A program made the position numbers and the translations under genes. The notes under the pieces are model-generated. The model was not told the origin of the DNA. It ran no database searches and saw nothing but the letters and a program-made list of their open reading frames with translations. A stretch of 12,434 nucleotides of DNA from an uncultured Eubacteriales bacterium (GTDB lineage Bacteria; Bacillota; Clostridia; Oscillospirales; CAG-272), in the NCBI GenBank assembly GCA_900547565.1, contig URHI01000055.1, positions 1 to 12,434 on the forward strand. The letters run 5' to 3'. This document shows positions 1-6,417 of the stretch, one piece after another. Position 1 is the first letter of the stretch, and every line of letters starts with the position of its first letter.

Positions 1-14
1 GGGGAAAAAGTGAT

Positions 15-443
15 ATGGCAGACGTGACTTTCCATTTCGACGTTGACGGCGAGGATTTCACCTCGGCGGGTAAGGCATCGGTACAGGTGAAAAAGCTGTT
101 GCGGCAGCTGGATTTTGATGCGGAAACAATACGCCGCGTTTCTGTAGCGATGTATGAGGGCGAGATCAATATGGTGATACACGCCGACGGCGGCGAGGCA
201 GATGTCCTGGTGTGGGACGATCAGATAAAGGTCATACTGGCGGACAAAGGCCCCGGTATTCCTGACATTGAGCTTGCAATGCAGGAGGGATATTCCACTG
301 CCAAGGACAACATCCGTGCTCTGGGCTTCGGAGCAGGAATGGGATTGCCGAACATGAAAAGATATTCGGATGAAATGCAAATCGATACCGTCCTGGGACA
401 GGGAACAACGGTGACTATGAGTTTTCAGGTTGCCGGGAAATAA
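15..443 (+). CDS. RsbW/RsbT-like ATP-binding protein (anti-sigma-factor-type serine kinase fold)
   Basis: This 142-residue protein is a single GHKL/HATPase_c domain of the RsbW/SpoIIAB/RsbT type. Visible ATP-site motifs are the N-box (E48 and N52 in the segment YEGEINMVIHA), the G1 box D77-K-G-P-G-I-P-D84, the G2 glycine-rich lid GFGAGMGLPN (104-113) and a terminal GQGTTV (128-133). There is no sensor, dimerisation or membrane segment, and the length is normal for the family. Family members phosphorylate Ser/Thr on STAS antagonist proteins or bind sigma factors; no such partner lies in the window. It sits 43 bp upstream of the sensory hydrogenase gene, so it is the likeliest output partner of that sensor (inference). 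The ATG at 15 has GGGGA at 1-5 as a possible ribosome site. A stop codon at 11-13 in another frame may end a preceding gene that abuts this one. Confidence 0.88.
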   Translation: MADVTFHFDVDGEDFTSAGKASVQVKKLLRQLDFDAETIRRVSVAMYEGEINMVIHADGGEADVLVWDDQIKVILADKGPGIPDIELAMQEGYSTAKDNIRALGFGAGMGLPNMKRYSDEMQIDTVLGQGTTVTMSFQVAGK

Positions 444-486
444 ACTCTGAGCCCGGGCTAAGCCCTAAGAAAGGAATATTCACGAC

Positions 487-1845
487 ATGAACGGAGTACA
501 ACACTCGGTGACGCTTCATACCGATCTGTGCAAAGGCTGCACGCATTGTATCAAGCGTTGCCCGACCGAGGCTATCCGTGTGCGGAACGGCAAGGCGGTC
601 ATAAAAAGCGAGAGATGTATCGACTGCGGTGAATGTATAAGAGTGTGTCCTTATCAAGCCAAGCGGGCGATATACGACAAGCTGGATAAATTCAAGGATT
701 ACAAATATAAAATCGCGCTGCCGGCACCTGCACTGTACGGACAGTTCGATAAACTGGACGATATTGATTTTATTGTCAGCGGGCTTTACCGATGTGGCTT
801 TGACGAGGTCGCGGAGGTGGCGTGTGCGGCTGAGCTGGTGTCTGAGCTGACGCGCGAGTATATGCACCGTACAGACATCAAGCGCCCGGTCATAAGCTCG
901 GCCTGCCCGGCGATAGTGCGGCTTATCAGCGTACGCTTTCCGAGCCTGATCGATAACGTACTGCCTCTGTTGCCTCCGGTTGAGCTGGCGGCGCGCATGG
1001 CACGCCGTGAGGCGCTTCGTAAGCACCCGGATCTTTCCGATGATGACATTTGCGTGCTGTTCATATCGCCGTGCCCGGCCAAGGTCTCGTATGCCAAAAA
1101 TCCTATCGGCACAGATAAAAGCGCAATAGACGGTGTGCTGGCGATAAACGAGATTTACTTTGTTCTCATGGGAGAGATGAACAAGATCGTCAATCCGACA
1201 ACAGCATCACAATCCGGCATTATCGGCATCAGCTGGGCGGCCAGTGGCGGTGAGTCATCGGCGCTTATGAACGACCGGTATCTTGCGGCTGACGGCATCG
1301 AAAATGTTATCCACGTTCTGGACGAAATAGAAAAGGAAAATATCCGCGGGCTGGATTTTGTCGAGCTTAATTGCTGCCCGGGAGGCTGTGTCGGCGGTGC
1401 GTTGACCGTGGAAAACGCATATATTGCCAAAGCCCGGCTGCAAAGTCTGCGCCGCTATCTGCCGGTATCGCTCAATCACGTTCCGGCTATGGCAAAGGGA
1501 GAGCTGCCGACCGAGGTTATGTGGGATGCGGGGGTAAGCTATTCTCCCGTTATGAGGTTGGATGCCGACCGCGGAGCGGCAATGAAAAAAATGGCCATGA
1601 TACAGCAGATCCATCAGACACTGTGCGATCTTGACTGCGGTTCCTGCGGCGCTCCGACATGTCAGGCACTGGCAGAGGATATAGTAAACGGCGACGCAAC
1701 GCCGGATGACTGCATAATCAATCTGCGCCAGAAGCTGAATGAAATATTGGGCGACAGCCATAATGTCACGCTTGGTGAGCGCGATGATACTCCCGACGAT
1801 GATATGCCCGATGTTTCGGATAACACATCGGAAAGGAAAAGCTGA
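487..1845 (+). CDS. hydS: Putative sensory [FeFe] hydrogenase, HydS-like (ferredoxin domain + H-cluster domain + C-terminal Fe-S domain)
   Basis: This is a 452-residue soluble iron-sulfur protein. Domains in order: a 2x[4Fe-4S] ferredoxin (C15, C18, C21, C25; C44, C47, C50, C54); an [FeFe] hydrogenase H-cluster domain at about 75-330; and a short C-terminal Fe-S motif like PF04060 of RnfB (C384, C387, C392, C409), followed by an acidic tail. The hydrogenase signatures are degenerate. Motif L1 reads SSACPAI (137-143), so the proton-transfer Cys is Ala139 and the ligand C140 stays. L2 is SPCPAKVSY (194-202), with C196 kept but Met replaced by Ser and the conserved Glu by Tyr. L3 is ELNCCPGGC (293-301), with C297 and C301 kept. 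This Cys-to-Ala pattern defines group C/D putative sensory hydrogenases such as Thermotoga maritima HydS and Thermoanaerobacter mathranii HydS. No PAS domain is present. Ribosome site AAGGA at 471-475. The role in H2 or redox sensing is inferred. Confidence 0.85.
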   Translation: MNGVQHSVTLHTDLCKGCTHCIKRCPTEAIRVRNGKAVIKSERCIDCGECIRVCPYQAKRAIYDKLDKFKDYKYKIALPAPALYGQFDKLDDIDFIVSGLYRCGFDEVAEVACAAELVSELTREYMHRTDIKRPVISSACPAIVRLISVRFPSLIDNVLPLLPPVELAARMARREALRKHPDLSDDDICVLFISPCPAKVSYAKNPIGTDKSAIDGVLAINEIYFVLMGEMNKIVNPTTASQSGIIGISWAASGGESSALMNDRYLAADGIENVIHVLDEIEKENIRGLDFVELNCCPGGCVGGALTVENAYIAKARLQSLRRYLPVSLNHVPAMAKGELPTEVMWDAGVSYSPVMRLDADRGAAMKKMAMIQQIHQTLCDLDCGSCGAPTCQALAEDIVNGDATPDDCIINLRQKLNEILGDSHNVTLGERDDTPDDDMPDVSDNTSERKS

Positions 1846-1848
1846 CAC

Positions 1849-2181
1849 ATGAAAATATCACAATTGGTCACGTGCCTTGACCTTGAAGTGCTGACCATGC
1901 CCGAGCCGGACGTGCAGATTACCGGCGGCTATGTGGGCGACCTGCTGAGCTGGGTCATGGGCCGAGCCGAGGCTGGGCATGTCTGGATTACCATAATGAC
2001 CAACATAAATATACTTGCCGTGGCATCGCTTGTTGGGGTCAGTGCCATAGTTGTGGCGGAAGGAGCGGAGATTTCCGCGGATGTAATAGCCAAGGCAGAG
2101 GAGCAGAAAATTAATCTGCTGCGCACGTCTGAACCGGCATTTGATACTGTCGTGGCAGTAGGTCGGGAGATAGGTCTGTAA
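1849..2181 (+). CDS. Stand-alone DRTGG-domain protein
   Basis: The 110-residue product is a single DRTGG domain (PF07085), recognised from the core ITGGYVGDLLSWVMGRA (about 24-40), the WITI segment and the alternating beta-strand/helix pattern with ASLVGVSAIVVAEG (about 58-71). DRTGG domains occur as regulatory modules in some phosphotransacetylases and in CBS-DRTGG family II pyrophosphatases, where the companion CBS region binds adenine nucleotides. The ligand of a lone DRTGG is not established. The canonical DRTGG residues are replaced by QITGG here, as is usual in the hydrogenase-linked subfamily as I remember it. It lies 3 bp after hydS and its stop overlaps the next start (TAATG), so co-translation with the sensor and the PHP protein is likely. 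No catalytic residues or membrane segments are visible. Confidence 0.82.
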   Translation: MKISQLVTCLDLEVLTMPEPDVQITGGYVGDLLSWVMGRAEAGHVWITIMTNINILAVASLVGVSAIVVAEGAEISADVIAKAEEQKINLLRTSEPAFDTVVAVGREIGL

Positions 2182-2912
2182 TGGGCGGGCCACTGTACGA
2201 CCTGCATATACATTCCTGCCTGTCCCCGTGCGGAGACGCAGATATGACGCCGGGCAATATTGCCGGCATGGCCAAGCTGAATGGACTGCGTATCGCAGCA
2301 CTTACCGATCACAACACCTGCCTTAATTGTCCTGCATTTTTTGAGGCCTGCCGTGTTTACGGTGTGGTGCCAATTGCCGGAATGGAACTGACGACTATGG
2401 AGGAAATTCATGTGGTCTGTCTTTTTGCAACGCTTGAGAAGGCTATGGAATTTGACCGGTTTGTTGCCGGGCACCGCATGAAGATCAAAAACCGGCCCGA
2501 TATTTTCGGTGAGCAGATAATAATGGATGTCCGGGATGATCCCGCCGGGTGTGTTGATGAGCTGCTCATACTCGCAACCGATCTTGACCTTATGCAGGCG
2601 GTGCGCGAGGTGAGACGCTTCGGTGGAGCGGCGTTTCCTGCGCATATCGACAAGCAGGCAAATGGCATTATAGGTATTCTGGGCGACTTTCCGGCTGAGC
2701 CGGGATTTGTTGCGGCAGAGTTCCACGATGTCGGAAATATTTCCGGATATAAAGCAAAATATCCTATATTGGAAGGCCTGACATTACTGACAAATTCGGA
2801 TGCGCACATGCTTGAGTCAATGCCGATTGAGCCGGCGGTCTTTTCGGGACTTGAAGATGACGACAACGAACAGACATTGCGCCGAAAAATTGTGGCAATA
2901 CTGGGCAAATAA
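2181..2912 (+). CDS. PHP-domain metal-dependent phosphoesterase
   Basis: This 243-residue protein is a PHP phosphoesterase domain of usual length. Metal-site motifs are all present: D7-L-H9-I-H11-S near the N-terminus, T42-D43-H44-N45, E69, H77, PAHID with H155, and N-S-D207-A-H209 near the C-terminus. Proteins of this fold hydrolyse phosphate esters using a trinuclear metal site; known substrates include histidinol phosphate and 3',5'-nucleoside bisphosphates, but the substrate here cannot be read from sequence. The C13-L-S-P-C17-G pair right after the first motif is a feature I associate with the hydrogenase-linked subfamily. The start overlaps the DRTGG stop by one base (TAATG), so the pair is translationally coupled. 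It ends the sensor operon; no clear intrinsic terminator follows, so read-through into the hydC operon is possible. Confidence 0.88.
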   Translation: MGGPLYDLHIHSCLSPCGDADMTPGNIAGMAKLNGLRIAALTDHNTCLNCPAFFEACRVYGVVPIAGMELTTMEEIHVVCLFATLEKAMEFDRFVAGHRMKIKNRPDIFGEQIIMDVRDDPAGCVDELLILATDLDLMQAVREVRRFGGAAFPAHIDKQANGIIGILGDFPAEPGFVAAEFHDVGNISGYKAKYPILEGLTLLTNSDAHMLESMPIEPAVFSGLEDDDNEQTLRRKIVAILGK

Positions 2913-2967
2913 TACGTCGCAGGTATGAAAAAATTGCAGAAATACCGTGAAATTATCAAAAAAACTA

Positions 2968-2996
2968 TAGACAAAAATTATATAATGTTATATAAT
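2968..2996 (+). promoter_or_regulatory. Predicted vegetative promoter of the hydCEDBA operon
   Basis: A -35 box TAGACA (2968-2973, one mismatch to TTGACA) is followed by exactly 17 bases and a perfect -10 box TATAAT (2991-2996). The predicted transcript start is near 3003, giving a leader of about 100 nt before hydC. A second TATAAT lies 10 bases upstream (2981-2986) but has no good -35 partner. The surroundings are strongly AT-rich, unlike the flanking coding DNA. Confidence 0.7.
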
Positions 2997-2997
2997 T
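2978..2997. repeat. Tandem direct repeat of a 10-bp unit over the -10 element
   Basis: The sequence TTATATAATG is followed directly by TTATATAATT, two copies of a 10-base unit differing only at the last base. The spacing is one helical turn and the second copy contains the -10 box. It could be an operator, a duplicated -10 element, or simple AT-rich slippage. I do not recognise it as a Rex, Fur or CcpA site. Confidence 0.6.
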
Positions 2998-3032
2998 AAT
3001 TGATATGCTGCCTTTTGTTGAAAGCGTGTCTG

Positions 3033-3077
3033 CTGTCCCGCCGTTGCGGCTCTGATGACAGTTGAAATAATTTTTTT
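3033..3077 (+). promoter_or_regulatory. Leader hairpin with downstream T-run (possible attenuator) in the hydC 5' UTR
   Basis: An outer stem CTGTC (3033-3037) with GACAG (3057-3061) directly encloses an inner stem CCGC (3038-3041) with GCGG (3046-3049) and the four-base loop CGTT. Seven unpaired bases lie on the 3' side (3050-3056). A run of seven T follows at 3071-3077, but 9 bases after the stem, so this is not a standard terminator. It may be an attenuator, an mRNA-stabilising structure or chance. Confidence 0.35.
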
Positions 3078-3104
3078 AATATAACTCAGGAGGAATTTCC
3101 AAAC

Positions 3105-3602
3105 ATGAAAAAGAAGCTGACTACCGTCGAGTTTCGCGGCACTAAGGAACAGGAACAAAAGCTGGTTTCCATTATTGCCGACTACAAGGATGTGAAAGGC
3201 TCCATGATGCCTATTCTCCAGGAAGCTCAGGAAATTTACGGCTATCTCCCGCTTGAAGTGCAGAAGATAATAGCGAGAGAGACCGGCAGATCTGTGGAGG
3301 AGATTTACGGCATCGCCACCTTCTACTCGCAGTTCAAGCTCAATCCCAATGGTCAGTACGCTATCGCGGTCTGCCTCGGCACCGCATGCTATGTCAAAGG
3401 CTCCGGCCTTATTCTTGATGAAATATCCAAGGAGCTGGGACTTGCGGTCGGCAGTACGTCAAAGGACGGAAAGTATTCGCTCGAGGCTACACGTTGTATC
3501 GGCGCTTGCGGCCTTGCACCGGTAATGACTATCAACGGCGATGTTTACGGTCGTCTTACCCCCGCGGAGATTCCCGCAATACTTGCAAAATACAAGGATT
3601 AA
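3105..3602 (+). CDS. hydC: NADH-linked [FeFe] hydrogenase subunit HydC (NuoE-like [2Fe-2S] thioredoxin-fold protein)
   Basis: This 165-residue protein matches NuoE and the HydC subunit of multimeric [FeFe] hydrogenases. An N-terminal helical part (about 15-75, with MMPILQEAQEIYGYLP) precedes a thioredoxin-like domain with the four [2Fe-2S] ligands C90, C95, C131 and C135 (CLGTAC and CIGAC). In the HydABC complex it supports the HydB flavin site and is a structural or accessory electron-transfer subunit in the cytoplasm. The length is typical. The ATG at 3105 is fixed by a perfect AGGAGG at 3088-3093 with 11-base spacing. It is the first gene of a five-gene operon, driven by the promoter at 2968-2996. 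The next gene starts 3 bp after its stop. Confidence 0.93.
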   Translation: MKKKLTTVEFRGTKEQEQKLVSIIADYKDVKGSMMPILQEAQEIYGYLPLEVQKIIARETGRSVEEIYGIATFYSQFKLNPNGQYAIAVCLGTACYVKGSGLILDEISKELGLAVGSTSKDGKYSLEATRCIGACGLAPVMTINGDVYGRLTPAEIPAILAKYKD

Positions 3603-3605
3603 GCT

Positions 3606-4160
3606 ATGAAGGAGCTGTCGCTGAATATTCTTGATATAACGCAGAATTCCATTTCAGCCGGCGCTAAACATATATCCATACTGCTTACGGAGGACGAAGC
3701 ACATGTGCTGAAGCTGTCAATTTCCGATGACGGCTGCGGTATGAGTGCGGAAACGGTCGGGCGTGTTACCAACCCGTTCTATACCACGCGCACTACGCGA
3801 AAGGTCGGGCTGGGGATACCATTGCTTAAACTGGCCGCCGAGCAGGCGGGGGGGGAGTTGTCTATCACCTCGGTGACTGAAGATCAGGATCCGGAATGTC
3901 ACGGCACCACTGTGTGCGCGACGTTTCATACCGATAAAATAGACTTCACGCCGTTGGGCGATATTGTTTCCACCGTTTGTGTGATAATTCAGGGACATCC
4001 CGAAATAGATTATATTTTCCGGCATACAGCGCCGGGTGTCCGGGTCGAACTGGACACAGCCCAGCTCCGCGCAGTGCTCGGCGGGGAGGTTTCCCTTGAG
4101 GAACCCGAGGTCATCTCCTGGATCGCGGATTATCTGCGGGAACAATATTCAAACGAATAA
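3606..4160 (+). CDS. hydE: Histidine-kinase-like ATPase of the hydrogenase operon (HydE in the A. woodii naming; not the radical-SAM maturase)
   Basis: The 184-residue product is a GHKL ATPase domain. Visible motifs are the N-box D10-I-T-Q-N14-S with SAGA, the G1 box D41-D-G-C-G-M46, an F-box NPFYTTR (56-62), the G2 lid K66-V-G-L-G-I71 and HGTTV (99-103). There is no phospho-accepting His domain, sensor domain or membrane helix; residues 110-184 are a short unassigned tail. In Acetobacterium woodii a similar ATPase gene, also called hydE, lies at this place in the hyd operon, and as I recall its product was not part of the purified complex. Its role is unknown; kinase, chaperone-like or regulatory functions are all possible. 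It starts 3 bp after hydC with an AAGGA overlapping the hydC end. The lid and GVGLG-type spacing resemble MutL/histidine-kinase ATPases more than RsbW. Confidence 0.85.
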   Translation: MKELSLNILDITQNSISAGAKHISILLTEDEAHVLKLSISDDGCGMSAETVGRVTNPFYTTRTTRKVGLGIPLLKLAAEQAGGELSITSVTEDQDPECHGTTVCATFHTDKIDFTPLGDIVSTVCVIIQGHPEIDYIFRHTAPGVRVELDTAQLRAVLGGEVSLEEPEVISWIADYLREQYSNE

Positions 4161-4181
4161 TAATACGGAGGTTATACATCT

Positions 4182-4550
4182 ATGAAATCAATAGCGGAAC
4201 TCGCAGCAATCAGAGAAAAAATGAAGAATAAGGTATCCATTCGTGAAGGCTCGGGTCAGATACGTGTCGTAGTAGGCATGGCGACATGCGGTATTGCAGC
4301 AGGTGCACGTCCCGTTCTTTCCGCCTTTGTGGAAAAGGTAAGCGAGGCCGGACTCACCGATAAGGTTACGGTTTCTCAGACGGGCTGCATAGGCATTTGC
4401 CAGTATGAGCCGGTCGTTGAGGTATTTGAGGACGGCAAGGATAAGGTTACATATGTCAAGATGACGGCCGATAAGGCTGCTGAGGTTGTTGAAAAGCATC
4501 TTAAGGGCGGTCAGATCGTTGAGCAGTACACCATTGGCAACAACAAATAA
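4182..4550 (+). CDS. hydD: Hydrogenase accessory subunit HydD ((2Fe-2S) ferredoxin-like thioredoxin fold)
   Basis: This 122-residue protein resembles the thioredoxin-like [2Fe-2S] domain found at the N-terminus of HydB. It has an N-terminal helix (about 4-16), then the fold with C36 in MATCGIAAGA and C69 and C73 in QTGCIGIC. A fourth ligand expected five residues after C36 (the CxxxxC pattern of HydC and HydB) is missing, since that position is G41. It may therefore bind no cluster, or a cluster with another ligand. The same replacement is usual in the family as I remember it. In A. woodii HydD copurifies with HydABC, so a structural role in the enzyme is likely. GGAGG at 4167-4171 precedes the ATG by 10 bases. 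The gene lies 21 bp after hydE and 36 bp before hydB. Confidence 0.87.
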   Translation: MKSIAELAAIREKMKNKVSIREGSGQIRVVVGMATCGIAAGARPVLSAFVEKVSEAGLTDKVTVSQTGCIGICQYEPVVEVFEDGKDKVTYVKMTADKAAEVVEKHLKGGQIVEQYTIGNNK

Positions 4551-4586
4551 GTTCAGACAGGAAATTTCAAGGAGGATATATATTAA

Positions 4587-6401
4587 ATGATACGCTCACA
4601 TGTTCTGATCTGCGGAGGTACCGGTTGTACTTCTTCCGGAAGCGCCTCACTTAGAGAAGCGCTTGAGAAGGAACTGACTGCTCAGGGCCTTAACGACGAG
4701 ATCAAGATCGTTACTACCGGTTGCTTCGGACTTTGTGCTCTTGGCCCGGTCATGATAGTATACCCGGACGGCACATTCTACAGCATGGTTAAGCCTGAGG
4801 ATATTCCTGAGATCGTTGAGGAGCACCTGCTGAAGGGGCGTCCCGTGGCTCGCCTTGAGTATCACGAAAAGAGCGGTGACCACCACATGGTCACATCGCT
4901 GTCCGAAACACAGTTCTATAAGAAACAGCACCGCGTTGCCCTGCGCAACTGCGGCGTTATCAATCCTGAGGATATAAACGAGTACATAGCGGTAGACGGT
5001 TATGCCGCACTGGCTAAGGTGCTTACCGAAATGACTCCTGACGAGGTCATTCAGACCATTCTCGACTCCGGACTCCGCGGACGCGGCGGTGCCGGATTCC
5101 CCACCGGTCTTAAGTGGAAGTTCGCTTCCGGAAATCGCGGAAATGTCAAGAAGTATGTCTGCTGTAACGCCGACGAGGGTGACCCCGGAGCCTTTATGGA
5201 TCGTTCCGTGCTCGAGGGTGACCCCCACGCAGTTCTTGAGGCAATGGCAATTGCAGGCTATGCTATCGGTGCTGACGAGGGTTTCATCTATGTGCGTGCT
5301 GAATATCCTATTGCTATTCACCGCCTGAATATTGCTATCAAGCAGGCAAGAGAATACGGCCTGCTCGGCAAGAATATATTCGGAACCGACTTCAGCTTTG
5401 ATATTAACCTCCGTTTCGGTGCCGGCGCATTTGTCTGCGGCGAGGAAACCGCTCTTATGGTTTCTATCGAGGGTAATCGCGGTGAGCCGCGTCCGCGTCC
5501 TCCGTTCCCGGCAGTTAAGGGTCTGTTCGGTCAGCCTACGATCCTTAATAACGTCGAAACATACGCCAACGTTGCTCAAATCATACTTAAGGGGCCGCAG
5601 TGGTTCGCTTCTATGGGTACCGAAAAATCCAAGGGCACCAAGGTATTTGCTCTCGGCGGCAAGATCACCAATACCGGTCTTGTTGAGGTTCCTATGGGAA
5701 CAACACTCCGTGAGATCATTGAAGAGATCGGCGGCGGTATTCCCAACGGCAAGAAGTTCAAGGCCGCTCAGACCGGCGGCCCTTCCGGCGGTTGTATCCC
5801 TGCGTCGCTGATCGACACTCCTATCGATTACGATAACCTGATTGCAATCGGCTCAATGATGGGGTCCGGCGGACTCATTGTTATGGACGAGGACACTTGT
5901 ATGGTGGATATCGCCCGCTTCTTCCTTGAATTTACGGTTGACGAGTCCTGCGGTAAGTGTACGCCCTGCCGCGTCGGAACAAGACGTCTGCTTGAAATAC
6001 TCAATAAGATTATTTCCGGTAACGGTGAACTTGAGGATATCGACAGACTTGAGGAGCTGTGCAACTACATAAAGAGCGCTTCTCTTTGCGGACTTGGTCA
6101 GACGGCTCCCAACCCCGTTATTTCCACCCTTCGTTACTTCAAGGATGAATACATCGCTCACATTGTGGACAAGAGATGTCCTGCCGGCGTCTGCAAAAAA
6201 CTGCTGCGCTATTCCATCGACCAGGATAAGTGCATAGGCTGCGGCAAGTGCGCCAAGAACTGCCCTGCAGAGGCAATTTCCAAGACTAACTATGTGGCAC
6301 CCGGACACAAGCTGCCTTCCATGACTATCGCTGCAGAAAAGTGCATCAAGTGTGGTGCTTGTATGGATAGCTGCAAGTTCGGTGCAATTTCCAGAAAGTA
6401 A
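4587..6401 (+). CDS. hydB: NADH-linked [FeFe] hydrogenase subunit HydB (NuoF-like flavoprotein)
   Basis: This 604-residue subunit carries the NAD(H)- and FMN-binding site of the hydrogenase. Domains in order: an N-terminal thioredoxin-like [2Fe-2S] domain (C9, C14, C46, C50); the NuoF core with the FMN/NADH glycine-rich loop GRGGAGFPTG (165-174) and GEE (285-287); a SLBB-like segment (about 350-420); the NuoF [4Fe-4S] motif (C455, C458, C461, C501); and a C-terminal 2x[4Fe-4S] ferredoxin (C549, C552, C555, C559; C586, C589, C592, C596). This cofactor set and length match HydB of bifurcating HydABC enzymes, where electrons from NADH and reduced ferredoxin meet. Sequence alone does not prove bifurcation. 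AAGGAGG at 4569-4575 sets the ATG. By eye the coding region lacks CGG arginine codons, unlike hydS, consistent with high expression. Confidence 0.96.
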   Translation: MIRSHVLICGGTGCTSSGSASLREALEKELTAQGLNDEIKIVTTGCFGLCALGPVMIVYPDGTFYSMVKPEDIPEIVEEHLLKGRPVARLEYHEKSGDHHMVTSLSETQFYKKQHRVALRNCGVINPEDINEYIAVDGYAALAKVLTEMTPDEVIQTILDSGLRGRGGAGFPTGLKWKFASGNRGNVKKYVCCNADEGDPGAFMDRSVLEGDPHAVLEAMAIAGYAIGADEGFIYVRAEYPIAIHRLNIAIKQAREYGLLGKNIFGTDFSFDINLRFGAGAFVCGEETALMVSIEGNRGEPRPRPPFPAVKGLFGQPTILNNVETYANVAQIILKGPQWFASMGTEKSKGTKVFALGGKITNTGLVEVPMGTTLREIIEEIGGGIPNGKKFKAAQTGGPSGGCIPASLIDTPIDYDNLIAIGSMMGSGGLIVMDEDTCMVDIARFFLEFTVDESCGKCTPCRVGTRRLLEILNKIISGNGELEDIDRLEELCNYIKSASLCGLGQTAPNPVISTLRYFKDEYIAHIVDKRCPAGVCKKLLRYSIDQDKCIGCGKCAKNCPAEAISKTNYVAPGHKLPSMTIAAEKCIKCGACMDSCKFGAISRK

Positions 6402-6417
6402 GAAAGGGGAACAAACA

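Noticed and set aside
1..14. 3' end of an upstream gene (in-frame G-K-K-stop ending at 13)
   Set aside because: Only three codons are visible, so a gene cannot be supported, although tight operon packing makes it plausible.
451..465. Palindromic GCCCGGGC/GGGCTAAGCCC between the ATPase and hydS as a terminator
   Set aside because: The stem is only 4-5 bp with a tiny loop and no T-run; the hydS ribosome site follows directly, so at most it is a minor processing or stability element.
1929..2726. 265-residue open frame on the minus strand under the DRTGG and PHP genes
   Set aside because: It is antisense to two clearly recognisable genes, shows no known motif and has no ribosome site; it is a shadow of biased codon positions. 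The long antisense frames at 415-1026, 1255-1848, 4647-5579 and 5853-6455 are rejected for the same reason.
2913..3104. Rex (NADH/NAD+ repressor) operator upstream of hydC
   Set aside because: TTGTTGAAAGCG at 3015-3026 resembles one half of a TTGTTAA-type site, but no matching inverted half follows.
6352..6417. Longer HydA reading from an ATG at 6352, 22 residues upstream
   Set aside because: It overlaps the hydB end by 50 bases, lacks a ribosome site and reads cluster-coding hydB sequence out of frame; the ATG at 6418 has AGGGGA at proper spacing and matches the family N-terminus.
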